A DNA stretch of 64,000 nt, taken from positions 1,178,001-1,242,000 of the forward strand of contig BRON01000011.1 in assembly GCA_024345305.1 (NCBI GenBank), read 5' to 3'. Shown here in pieces: positions 41,731 through 52,416 of the stretch. Position 1 is the first letter of the stretch. Each line of letters opens with the position of its first letter. Made by a program: the position numbers and the translations under genes. The notes under the pieces are model-generated. The model searched no databases. It was not told the DNA's origin and was given only the letters and a program-made list of their open reading frames with translations. The DNA is from Mrakia gelida (Eukaryota > Basidiomycota > Tremellomycetes > Cystofilobasidiales > Mrakiaceae).

Positions 41731-43130
41731 TCACTCATCCCTCCCTAAAGCCCACTTCACACCCTCCATCACGTGCTCTAGGAAGATCGGGTCCTGCGGT
41801 TCGTTCGAGTGCGGAACGAAAGGGAGAGAAGAAAACGCGTCGTCGTCAGATCGACTCGCTCGCTCTTCTCCTCCTCTTCTCCCAGTTCGAGAAGGATGAG
41901 TCAGCTGATCGAGGAGACGACTCACCTCCCAAACCTCCTTGGTGTGTCCGAGGGCGGTGAAGAACGATCGACCTGCTTTTGGAGACGACCGCGTTGGCGA
42001 GGAGGGAGGAGAGACGGCGGCGTTGTGGGTTTGGAACCAAGCTGGAGAGTCGAAGCAAGACGAGGAAAGAGGTTAATTGGTCAGTGAAGTGAGACGCGGT
42101 AGAGCAGAACGGAGGGCGAGGGGAAAAAGAGGAGAGACGAGGACGCGTCGAATTCGAACTCGACTCACCGATCGGATGAGGTCCTGGTCCCATCGAAAAC
42201 GAAGGATCTCTGGAGGTGTTGCCGGACTCTGAGAATGGGACGAGAAAGATGATCTCGTCAGATTTCGAAGGACGAGGAAGGAATGAGAGAAACGCGTCTA
42301 AACGAACTGTCGAATGAATCTGGATCGACGGTGAGGAGGACTTCAGCTCCTACGGCTCGAGGGTCGGAGCGGAAGTGGTAGACTTCCTCTGTGTTATCAA
42401 AGGTACGAGCGGTTTCAGCTTGGGTCTAAGAAAGGAACAGCGAAAGGGTATGAACTGACCCTCGAACGTCCAACGGTCGGGAACGGAGCGCATCGATGGA
42501 TGGGTCTTGTTGAGGGGAATGAAGGTCTGCAAGAACGAGGAAGGAGACGAAGATCAGCTCTTAACATTCTCCTCCAGACCAAGAGATGATCTAGAGCTCA
42601 CTGGAGTCGAGATCTTAGGATGAAAGTCGAACAACGCTCCCATCCCGCGACGAAAGAAGTCCGAGTCTTCCCCGAACAGGCAAGCACATCCAGCGTGAAC
42701 TCCCACGAGCGCGCCTCCCTTCTCCAAATATTCAAGAAGAGCAGCTTTCCCTGATTCGGTGAGGACTGCGACAAGGCGATTTGAGGGCTGGGGTCAGGAT
42801 TTTGTGAGCTCGAAAGGAAAGGGAAAGTGAGATGGGAGCAAGGGAGGGCGTGGGTCTACCTTCGCCTGAGTTGTGAAGGAAGAAGATGGCTTTGAAGGAG
42901 GCTAGGCCTTCGTTAGTGAAGAGGTCTCGATCTTCTGAGAAGGTGAAGTCGATGTTGTAGTGCTGGGATTGAGCTTTGAGAGCTGAGATGGCGTTGGGGA
43001 TTGATTCGTGACGGAACTCTGCGAAGAGACGAGGAGAAGATGGTTTGGATGAGCTCGTTTGATGGTCACGAAGAGAGATCAGAGTCTCACCCTCTGTGCG
43101 AGTGTATACGAGAACTGAAGAGGTCGACAT
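41731..43130 (-). CDS. ThuA-like protein (class I glutamine-amidotransferase-like fold)
   Basis: Eight exons: 43130-43091, 43018-42860, 42765-42602, 42526-42460, 42388-42308, 42228-42169, 42041-41926 and 41793-41731; 249 residues in frame. It opens VLVYTRTEGEFRHESIPNAI, the characteristic ThuA start, then FKAIFFLHNSGEVLTESGKAALLEYLEKGGALVGVHAGC, then TFIPLNKTHPSM, EEVYHFRSD, AWFQTHN and ALGHTKEVWEDP..EHVMEGVKWALG. ThuA proteins were first linked to trehalose utilisation in bacteria; in fungi they occur as stand-alone cytosolic proteins of unproven activity. It starts 179 bases from the divergent F-box/LRR gene. Confidence 0.87.
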
Positions 43131-43309
43131 GCTGGAGGATGGCCGTCGAAAGGAAGGAAGGGAGGGAGGCGTGAGCTCGACCCCAACTCCCTGCGCTCTC
43201 TCGGAGCGTGCCCGAAATCGCCTTTCTTCCTTCTCCTTCCCGCTTTTTCACTGTCCAACGGCGACTTGGTCGATACGAGGTCCCTCTCAACAGCGACGAT
43301 ACTCTCAAT
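43131..43309. promoter_or_regulatory. Divergent promoter (ThuA-like gene / F-box-LRR gene)
   Basis: A 179-base gap between the divergent ATG codons. An upstream in-frame GTG (43208) extends the F-box/LRR frame, but ATG at 43310 is preferred as the first in-frame ATG. Confidence 0.4.
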
Positions 43310-46300
43310 ATGACTACCTCAGGAGACGCTCGAAGCGTATCTGTTTCCCACGACTCCCAGGAACACCTGACGTCCTCTTCCTCCTCCTCCACCTTCCCTC
43401 TCCCCCTCTCCCCCCTTCCCTTGTGCCCCAACTCGGCTCATCTTCGAACGGACACCCAAACGACGACTCCAACGACAGAGGAGATGTTCAACATGTCTCC
43501 TTCCACTTCCTACTCCTCCTCCCCTCCTCAAACGACCATGGAAGCGAACTCTCGACCCTCACGGGAGCAAGAGAGTTCGATTTCGTCGTCCTTCCCTCTC
43601 GACTCTTTCTCCCCTGCTTCGTCCAACTTTAGCAGCTGGAACAGCGAAGGATACCTCAGGACTCCAGGGAGCTCGTGGGCAGTCGAGAGAGGTGTTTTCG
43701 GTGCAGGAAGCTCAAAGGAGGGAGGAGGAGGAGGAGGAGAGGGAGAAGTCGAGATCAGGGAGGAAGACGAGGACGAGGACGAGCTCGATATCGACTCGCC
43801 AGCTTCCAGGGACAACCTCAGAATCAACAGGAAGGGGAAGGGAAGAGCTGTCGCTCAGGGACACCAGGAGGAAGCGCAAGTCGAGAAACCTGGAAGGAAG
43901 GATCCTCCCTCCTCCTCTTTCCCCGAAACCCTCCTCGCTCCCTCCCCACCTTCGTCCCCTCTCCTTATCTCGCCATCGACTCCTCTCACGGACTTCCCTT
44001 CGGCCTCTACCTCCCTCCCTCTCCTCTTCAACGATTCGCCACCACCAGAAGTCACAACAACCGCACCTCCAGTCCCCTTCAAGGTCTTCCGCTCCCAAAC
44101 CCAATCCTTCGACCCTCGACCTTCTTCGACGACCTCCTCCCTACCTCCCTCCATCATCTCTTTCCCAGGTATCACTCCCATCAGCAACAGCTCCTCTTCA
44201 CGATTCAACTCTCGCTCCAGAGCCAACTCCCTCCTCTCCTTCACGCCCTCAGCTTCAGGCAACTCGTCCGCGTCGGGGTCGTCCATGGGAAGGAAGCTCG
44301 ACGAGATCAAGGAGAAGCTCAAGCTGGGAAAGGTTGGAGGAGTTTTTAGGAGGAAGAGTAGCGTCCCTGAAGAGCTCGGAAACCCGGCGGCAACGGTGGT
44401 GGAGAGCGCGACGCGAAGGGACGGAGGAGGACGAGTGAGGAGGTTGAGCTTGTTTGGTCAAAGAAGAAGTCGAGCAGAGAGTCTCGTCGGACTCTCCAAC
44501 TCGGAAGTCGAAGATATCATCACACCTATCACCACTCCCATCATCGAGCTACCATCTCCTACCGCTGCCGTCAACATCACCTCCTCAACCAACCTCCTCG
44601 GATCACGACCTCCCTCTCCTTTCCCGACTGCTCGACCTGCCAACAGGTCCCTTCACCTCGTCGCACCCAGGCCGATCGTCAGCCGAGCTTTCACCACAAC
44701 CTCCCTCACTCCTCCTTCCCCTCCAACTCCCGTCCCTTTCCTCCTTCCTCGTTCCATGCCGGCGTCACCTAACTTAAGGACCCTCGCTCTTCCCTTCTCG
44801 CCCACCTCGTCGAACAACCCGTCCCTCCTCTCCCTCACTCGTCCTTCGTCGCCAGCTCCTCCACAGAGGACGGATCACTTCGATAGGATGCTGCCGAGGG
44901 AGATCAAGCTCTTGGTGTTCAGGACGCTGCTGGAGATCTGGAAAGGGTGAGTTGAATCGTGCCCGCGTCGACGTGTCGAACGATCACTACCTGACGCTTC
45001 ATCCTTTCGATCGTCCTTACCCCCGAGTAGAAACGAGGAGGAAGGTATCAAGAGGTCGGAGAGATGGACTGGTGAGGTTGGGGGCCGAAGAGAGCTCATC
45101 AGGATCAGTCGCGTGAGTATTTGGGCGACGCGTCTCGTCTCGTCCTCTTCCTCTTGTTCTTCTCGCGTCTCTTTTCCGAGCTGACCCCGTCCCTACCTGA
45201 TCGTATCCAGGTCTCCAAATCATGGCTCTCCCTCGTCTTCGATGGCGAACTCTGGTCTACCCTGTCCGCTCGATCCTACGCCAACCTTCCTTCGCACGGC
45301 GGACCCACCACTCCCTCCCTTTCGAACCTCTTCCTTCCCTCGAGCGTCGTCAACATGGCCACCATCTCGATCTCAACCGCCACGCTACAACTCATCGCCT
45401 CTCACGCAGGACCCTTCCTCCGAACGCTCGATCTCAGGAACCTCACCTCCCTCTCCAGCTCGACGATGCACCACCTCTCGCTCGCAGCTTCGTCGGCGCC
45501 GCTCGAGAACGTCAGGAGATCCTTCGAGGATGGGAACGGAGGTCCGCCGGGACTGCTGAGGATGGGCTTGGATCAGAAGGAGGGAGTGACGAGGTTGACG
45601 ACGCTGGACCTTGCAGGATGTAGGAGTTTTAGCGGCGGAGCTTTGAACCATCTCCTCGCGAAGGTGAGCCTCTCCGTCCTTTGCGTCTCAACCTCTTCAA
45701 GCAACTTGCTGACACGCTACCTTCTCGATCGCCCTCACCAGAGTCCCTTTCTTCGCAAAGTCAACCTTCGAGCTCTTCCAGTGGTCACCAACGCGACCCT
45801 CGACATCCTCTTCGTCACCTGCCCTCACCTCATATCCCTCGACCTCTCCCGCTCCCTCAACATCGATTCCTCCGGCGTCGCCCTCCTCACCGGTCAAGCT
45901 CCCTCCCAAGCTCTATTCCAACCACTCCCTCCTCGTCCCATGAAGGAACTTCGTCTTGCAGGACTCAGCAACATCGACGACGATTTCATCGTCGCTCTCG
46001 CTCGAGGGATGCCTTCCCTCCAGATCCTCGACCTCTCAGGATGCAAATCCCTCACGGACGACCACATCCTCACCTTCATCACTCCCGATCCTTCCTCCTC
46101 CAACCCGACCTTCCCTCTCACCTCCAAGGAAATGGGTCGAGATCCCGCCTCGTCAACGATCTACTTCAAACGACTTACCTCCCTTCGACACCTCAACGTC
46201 TCCTCCTGCAGTCGTCTCACCGACGTCGCTTTCTCGCACCTCGCCTTCGCCGTTCCGAGGCTGGAGTTCCTGGAGGCCGCTGGCTTCGGAACGAGGCTGA

Positions 46301-47316
46301 GGGATGAAGGGTTGGTGAGGTTGCTGGCGACGACGGAGGGGATCAGGAAGATTGACCTCGAGGGAGCGAGCGAGATCACGGGTGGAGTGCTGGCTGCGTT
46401 GACGCCTGATGAGGGAGAGGAGGGTGGGACGGGATCGAGGTTGGAGCACCTGGTGTTGAGCTACGCGGGGAGGGTGACGGCGGAGGCGATGTTGAGGCTT
46501 GTTCGAGGGTGCAAGATGCTGAAGGTTTTGGAGGCTGACGTGAGTTCCGCTTTTCTCCTTTCTCTGGGTCGTCGATATTGAGGGCAATGTTTGACTTCTC
46601 TCGTCGTTTACAGAACACCAAGATCTCCGATCAAGTCGTGAAGGAGTTCGTTCGTCTCGCCACGTCGCGTCGAGTTCTCGGAGCTGAAATCGCCGTCACC
46701 GACTCGTGAGGCCTTCCGCCTTCTTTGCAACCTTCTTCCCCTGCTCTCAGAACTGAACACGAACTGACTGGACTCCGTTTTGATCAGTCGAAACCTCACG
46801 AAACAAGGCATCACCGACCTCCACCACCGTCACACCCGCCCTCGTTCAGGCTGGCGAGGCTTCGCCGCTCTTCCCTTCGCCTACCAGGGCGCCGAACTCG
46901 AACCCGATCTCGCTCGAGGACCAGGTCGCTCCGAGATCGACTCAAGCCGCGTCACTCTCAAGAGCTTCTGGGGATGGAACCTCGTCGACCTCGCCAAGAT
47001 CGAAGTCGCGTCGGCGAGGAAGAAGAAGGCTGCTCTCGCCGCTGTTCTCGCTTCTTCGGGAGGGGAGGCAGGACCGTCGAGGTCTTTGACGACGGTTACT
47101 GGTGGGAGGAGGTTGTTGGGATGGCGAAGCTCGTCGGGATCGGGAGTGGTGATGCTCGATGGGATCCAGGGATCGTCTTCGACGACGCCGTTGGGAGGCG
47201 ACACGCCTCCTTCTCAGCAGCAGCAGCAGGGCCAGGGAGCTCAGGGAGGAGGCGCTGGTACACCTGGTTCCATGGGTGGTGAGCTGGATCCCAGAGCGGG
47301 GTGTGTGATGATGTGA
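43310..47316 (+). CDS. F-box and leucine-rich-repeat protein
   Basis: Six exons: 43310-44946, 45031-45112, 45211-45663, 45742-46539, 46614-46705 and 46788-47316; 1,196 residues in frame. The first about 520 residues are disordered (Ser/Pro/Glu-rich). The F-box starts near 522: DRMLPREIKLLVFRTLLEIWKG, continuing ...RISRVSKSWLSLVFDGELW. Amino-acid LRRs follow: LRTLDLRNLT, LTTLDLAGCRSF, LISLDLSRSLNI, MKELRLAGLSNI, LQILDLSGCKSLTD, LRHLNVSSCSRLTD, IRKIDLEGASEIT, LEHLVLSYAGRVT, the cysteine-containing Grr1/Fbxl type. Such proteins present substrates to SCF ubiquitin ligase. The C-terminus is Gln/Gly-rich and ends CVMM, which resembles a CaaX prenylation box, as in some membrane-bound FBXL proteins. 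Orthology to Grr1 or Pof2 is not decided. Confidence 0.85.
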
Positions 47317-48283
47317 TTGGTTCGACGTTCGCTTTCTCTCTCTATCTTCGTTTCGTTTCTCGCTACTCTCTGTACTCTCGCACGACTTTTGAACGATCTC
47401 TCTCTCTCTGGATCCTTTTATAACTCTTTATCACGTTACCTAGATGGTTTCTCTACTCCTCTCGCTTGTCGAGCGTCTCGTTCTGTACCAGTTTTCGCGT
47501 CGTCTCCGTTGTTGCCTCTCCCTTCCCTTTCCACCTCTCCCTTTGAGTCAAACACGTTTCTCTTTACTTTGCTTGTATCACTCTTCTGTTTTCTTTTCTC
47601 GCACACACCTATGACGATCGTTTCGGACTCTTGCAGCGAGAGACAAAGCTCTTTCGGGGCGCAGGCTCGAAATCGACTGTTGAGCTTCGCACAAGAAGCT
47701 TCCTAGTAGAGGCCGAAGGGGCTCAAAAGGAATCGATCGAGGCGTGCTGCACCTTTGCTTCGAACCTCTTCCGCTCGAGCGACATCTGGCCGTCCTCGAG
47801 CTCGAGATTCTGGGAGGCACACATCCCGAAGACGTCAGACCAAGCCATACTCGCCCTCGAAGAGAGAACGCAGACGACGATGAAGAAGAGGTGGATGGAT
47901 GCATTGGCTCGACTAGCGAGTCGAATACACGGAGAGAGAGGAACAAACGAGCGCAAGAGAAGGACTCGAGACGAAACCGACGCCCGAGCGAACTCCCCTT
48001 CCGCTGCTTCTCCTTAGGACCGCTTCGCGTCAGGCCTTCCTGGCGAGAGGCGAGAGGGGGAGGCGGAGTGGATGGGGGGTTGGTGAGGGTTTGAAGGACT
48101 CGGAGAGCCAAAGGTCGAGCTAGTCTTCTAATTAGAGCGGCGTTCTGAGTTGCTTAGCAACAAAGCTGGAGTTTCTATATCAATAATCAATAATCGCTCC
48201 TCCTCCCCCTTCTTTCTTCCCTCAACCGCTCCCCTTCCACCCACCTTCTCTTCTTTCCAAACACCCCGTTCTCGCCGCTCAGG
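47317..48283. other. Intergenic
   Basis: About 970 bases. The first 300 are C/T-rich 3' flank; 47630-48110 is purine-rich without a supported exon; 48180-48283 is the pyrimidine-rich leader of the next gene. Confidence 0.4.
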
Positions 48284-49604
48284 ATGGATCTTCTCGCCGC
48301 CCAGATTGCTCAACTCCAAGAGCAGGCTCGTCGTCAAGACGCTACGATCGAAGGTCAAGCTTCCTCCCTCTCTCACCTCTCCTCTTCCTCCGAGGCTCAA
48401 GCAGCTTCCATCGCTCGTCTCTCATCCGAGAACAAGTCCCTCAAGACGATCGTCGAGGATCAGGACCGAGTCATCGGGCAGCTCTGGAGAGCATGCTTCC
48501 CGTCAGGATTCTGGGTCTGGGAAGATGCGAAGGAAGGGAGGGAAGGAGGTCGATGGTGCTGGTCGAACGTGAGCACTCCTTCCTCGTTATCCTGCCCTCC
48601 TGATCTCTGTTCTTTCAGGAACCTCACTCGCTCATAAGTATTTCTTCCCGTTCTCAGGAGAAGTACGGATTACCTACTCCGAACGTGCCTCGTCTCGCTG
48701 GACCTCGAGCTTCGCTTGAATCGCTTCCATCGGAGCTGCTCAAGATGGTCGTCGAGCACCTCTCCTTCCACGATCTCGCCAGGCTCGGACGGTGCAGCTT
48801 CTTTCTCCTGGAACTGACTGCGTCTGAGCTTTCCGAGGGAGTGCTGATGGGCGTCGAGGCGGTGGCTAAGTTTGCGAAGGCGAGGGTTCGTTCTCGTCCC
48901 CGCGTCGCCTCGACCTCTCAAACTCGCCTTGCCCACGTCAAGCTGACTTTTCTTCCCTACTCTTCCCTTTTCACACACGATAGGCCTCTCGATCGACCTC
49001 CAGGAGCGACCGTATCACTTCCCTACTCCTCCCAAAGACGCTTTACCTCTCCGTGGTCGACGCAGTCCCCTTCGTCTTTTCTTCCATCCCAAACAACGCT
49101 GCCCTTCGCCCTGGATCAATCGATATCCCCATTCTCGCGCTGGAGAACGTCTCCTGTTCTTTCCAACTCGGCTACTGGACTCCTCTCCTTCGTCTTCTCA
49201 ATCCCTCCAAGCTTCGCCTGCGAGGATCCAATTCGGACGCGACGCTTCACTACCCCTCCCCTCCCTCCGTCACCCGGGTCCTGGGTTCTACCATCGCCTC
49301 TTTCACTGAGGACTGGGACTCACTCGAAGCCGTGGACTGCCGAGGATTCGGTTCCATCTTCCTTCTCTATCCGACAGATGAGAAGCCGTCGACCTCGTCG
49401 TTCGCGTTCACGGAACCCCTTCGCAAACATACAAGAGGCCCGGAACCAGTCAAGTTCAAGCTCTTCCGAAAAACATCTACGGAGAGGACGACCCGAGAGC
49501 GTGTGACCGAGAAGGAGCTGGCGGCGTTGTTGGAGGAGCCTGTCGAGGTTGAGGACGAAGAGTCGGAGTTCTGGCTTGTCGCTACGCGAAGGGGGTCGAA
49601 ATGA
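48284..49604 (+). CDS. Coiled-coil/F-box protein, family A member 4
   Basis: Three exons: 48284-48568, 48658-48885 and 48984-49604; 377 residues, both introns phase 0, matching members 2 and 3. Exon 1 is a coiled coil (LQEQARRQDATIEGQ..) ending in FPSGFW (72-77), VWEDAKEG and GRWCWSN. Exon 2 is the F-box-like module LESLPSELLKMVVEHLSFHDLARLGRCSFFLLEL. Exon 3 includes YWTPLLRLLNPSKLRLRGS, aligned with FWTPLLSILNPYHVKLYGS of member 1. The C-terminus is acidic (EEPVEVEDEESEFW). This is the cleanest intact copy of the short family architecture. The expected role is SCF adaptor; the substrate is unknown. Confidence 0.7.
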
Positions 49605-49817
49605 TGAGGATACGGGGAAGGTGCTGTCTAGGGCTAGTTCCGCCGTGTATACTATTCCTTCTTCGTTTTCTTCTTCTTTCTTTTGACCCTTCCTTCTCGA
49701 AGCGAAGACGCGCACCCCTTCCACCAAATCGTCAGCTCCTCAGCTCCTCCCTTCCTCTCCTCATCAACCACCGTCTCTCAACTCCTTGTTCCCCTCTTCT
49801 CGTTCCTCGCTCTCGAC

Positions 49818-52243
49818 ATGAAGACCCGACGACAAGCAGCCTCTGATGTGAGTCGTTTCGAGTTCTGTTCTCGATAAGGGGTTTGGATGGAAGCGATCTA
49901 AGACGAGAAGGAAAACGAACGAGCTCACCACTTTCCCCTCCTTCCTTCTCCCTCTCCTGCCCTCCTCCCGTACCCTCTCTCTGCGCCCTCCGGCTCTCTC
50001 ACCTCGATCCATGGATCCAGCACTCTCCCGTCAACCGAGTTCCCGTCGAGATCCTGACCCACATCCTCAAGCACGATGGGATCACTCGTTCCGACCTTCG
50101 CTCCATTGCCTCCGCCAATCGACACCTTCGCTTGGTAAGTCCTTCGTCTTCGTCGATTCTGGCTACCCTCTTGGATCAAGTAGTGCTCTGAAGCCTTAGC
50201 TAGACTGCTTGGCTGGCTCAAACCTCGAAATTTACCTCTGATGGGGGTTCTGCCGGAGAAGAAACAGCTCGAGCTGACCTTCGCTTCGTCCTCCTCCCTT
50301 CTCTCTTGCAGGTCGCGACTCCTCTACTCTTCCAAGAGATCCGCCTCGTCGCAAAGAACAAGGCCTGCTTCGAGCCTCTCACTTACCTCGTCGGGAGAGG
50401 TCAGGGTCAAGCCCTCAGGTTAGCTCTTCTTCACGTCGACTCACCCGTTCTTCCTCTACTCCTCTTCTCGACTCTGATCCTGACGGTCCTCTTTCTTTTC
50501 GTCTCTATACTTCTACAGGAAGCTAGATATCGGGACTCCCACCGACGTCTCGTTCTCCTACAAGCCCAAGACGTACATCGCCTTGATCTACGCCGCTCTC
50601 CCTGCCCTCGTCAACCTCGTCTCCTTCTCCCTCCCCTTCTTCCTCTTGGACGATCACATCTTCAATTTCGTCTACGACCACGAACACATCGGAACCCTCG
50701 GAACTATCGGCTCAATCATCCCTCAGGATCGAGTCATCACGCTCGACTCTCCCGTCGCCCGTCCAGCGCGTTCCAGACCTCTCACCGTCACCGACCTCAC
50801 GAGCGGTCGAAGGCCTCAAACCATCGGCCTCTTCGAGACTCTCCTCGAGTTCCTTCGAGTCAACTCGGTCCGCTTCCCCGAGGTCAACGTCGTCTTCAAC
50901 CACCCCCATGACCCCCACCTGCCTTCTCCAAACTCCCTTCCCTTCCCTTCGACGCGTCTACCTCATCGCCACCTCCGGCGGCTTCAGCTCCCTTTCCGCC
51001 TACTTCAGGAGCCTGGGAGGCGACCTCAACCCTCAACCTTCCATGGAATCCATCACGCTTCTCTTCCTCAGCGAAATGGGAGGAGACGGAGCCGCAGAAG
51101 GGTTCGATTTCGCGAACGGCGACGGGTACGGCGGAAGTCCTCCCTCGTTCGCATTCAAAGCCGAGTGGGCTGGCGTGCGAGTTCGAGAGCTAGAGGTCGA
51201 GCTTATCCGTACGGAAGAATGGTCGACGTCAATGTTGAAGGTCGGGTTCGCTCCTGGGACGGTCATCACTCCTCGAAGGTTCTCAACCCTCGCGTATCAA
51301 CACGAGTGGACGTACTTCCTCAACTTCTACGCCGCTTCTCGAGAAGATCTCAGATGGAGAGACTGGGTAAGCCAGAGACCCTTTTGTTCTGCGCTCCCTT
51401 CTTCTGTTTTTATTCTGAGCACAACAGCTCTTCCTCTCTGCGTTTCTCGCAGGATCAAACCATCCGTCGCTTCCCAACCTCCCTCCCCATCATCGGCATC
51501 CTCGCCTTTCACGGCTCCTTCACTCCCCTCCCAACTGTCTCCACCATCCTCGCCTGCTCTCCCGAGTGCTACGAGAAGCTCGCTCGCTCCCATCCACCCC
51601 TCCACCGCGACTCGGAACTCGTCGGAGGGTACGCGTCCGTCTGGCTCGCCTCGTTCAACCTCAACTTCGCTCGCCTCAAGCGAATCGGACCCTTCCTCGA
51701 TATCACGAACGACGCGCATCGAGAGGTTACGTGGAGTGTCGCGCCGAAGGGAGAGTCGGTCGTTCACATGAGTGGGAAGGGGACCAAGTCGGGAGGGTGG
51801 GAGCCGTGGGAGGATCGAAACGAGGGTCTTGCGGTGGACGAGAAGATCAAGAGGTGCTTTTGTTTTGGATGTGGCGAGGAGACGAGGCAAGGAGAGAATC
51901 CCATTGTGGCGCTGAAGAGTTGTGGGGCCAGGGAGGTTAGGAAGGCGTTGCAGTTAGGAGGATTCGATCTCGATGCGTTCGACGCGAGGTGAGTTGTTCG
52001 GTCTCGCATCGTCTTTCCTTTCTCTTGCTGAGCTGACCTCGAGCTTCGTTTACGATATCCGCAGAGCTCCTACTCTCCCCATCGTTCAGAACTCCTTCGA
52101 AACCTTCTTGAGGTTTGTGAGGTCCCCCTGTTCTGCTCGTCGAGATCTTGACTGACGCGTCGTCCACCTCCGCTTTTGTTCTCGCCAGTCGTCCGCCTGA
52201 GCCCATGCGTCTTCACCGAGGAGCGGCGACGGATACTTTGTAG
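49818..52243 (+). pseudogene. F-box-like protein, family B member 1, with a +1 frameshift
   Basis: Seven exons: 49818-49847, 50021-50134, 50312-50418, 50519-51366, 51453-51988, 52065-52112 and 52189-52243. Exon 2 is F-box-like: HSPVNRVPVEILTHILKHDGITRSDLRSIASANRHLRL. Exon 4 needs a frame change: its first part (to ..PEVNVVFNHP) and its second part (MTPTCLLQTPFPSLRRVYLIAT..) both align with the paralogue at 61.9-64 kb but are one base out of register, most simply an extra C in the CCCCC run at 50903-50907. Exon 5 carries paired cysteines: LACSPECY and CFCFGCGEE, then LKSCG, a possible metal site not known from F-box families. The protein would be about 578 residues if the frame were continuous. 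A sequencing error is possible; both flanking exons are otherwise intact. Confidence 0.62.
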
Positions 52244-52416
52244 TTTTGATGATGAAATAACGACGTGTCTTTCCTCTCTTTCTTCTCCGCTGCTCTTCGA
52301 AAGAACCTCAGTCGACGATGCGTCGATCCAGGTCTGGCCGCTTTCCTTCCGCTGGAAAGTCGTTCGTTTTAGCAGGCGTTGAGTTATCATCATTCATTAA
52401 GTTGAAGCAAATCGAG

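Noticed and set aside
50895..50915. A shared programmed +1 frameshift site in both family B genes
   Set aside because: The best-aligned switch points differ by about nine codons and lack a common slippery heptamer, so independent one-base insertions fit better; kept only as an alternative.
50583..51992. A single 469-codon open frame read as one continuous protein
   Set aside because: Its second half becomes Arg-rich nonsense, while the frame beginning at 50908 aligns with the paralogue at 62-63 kb; the long openness reflects codon bias.
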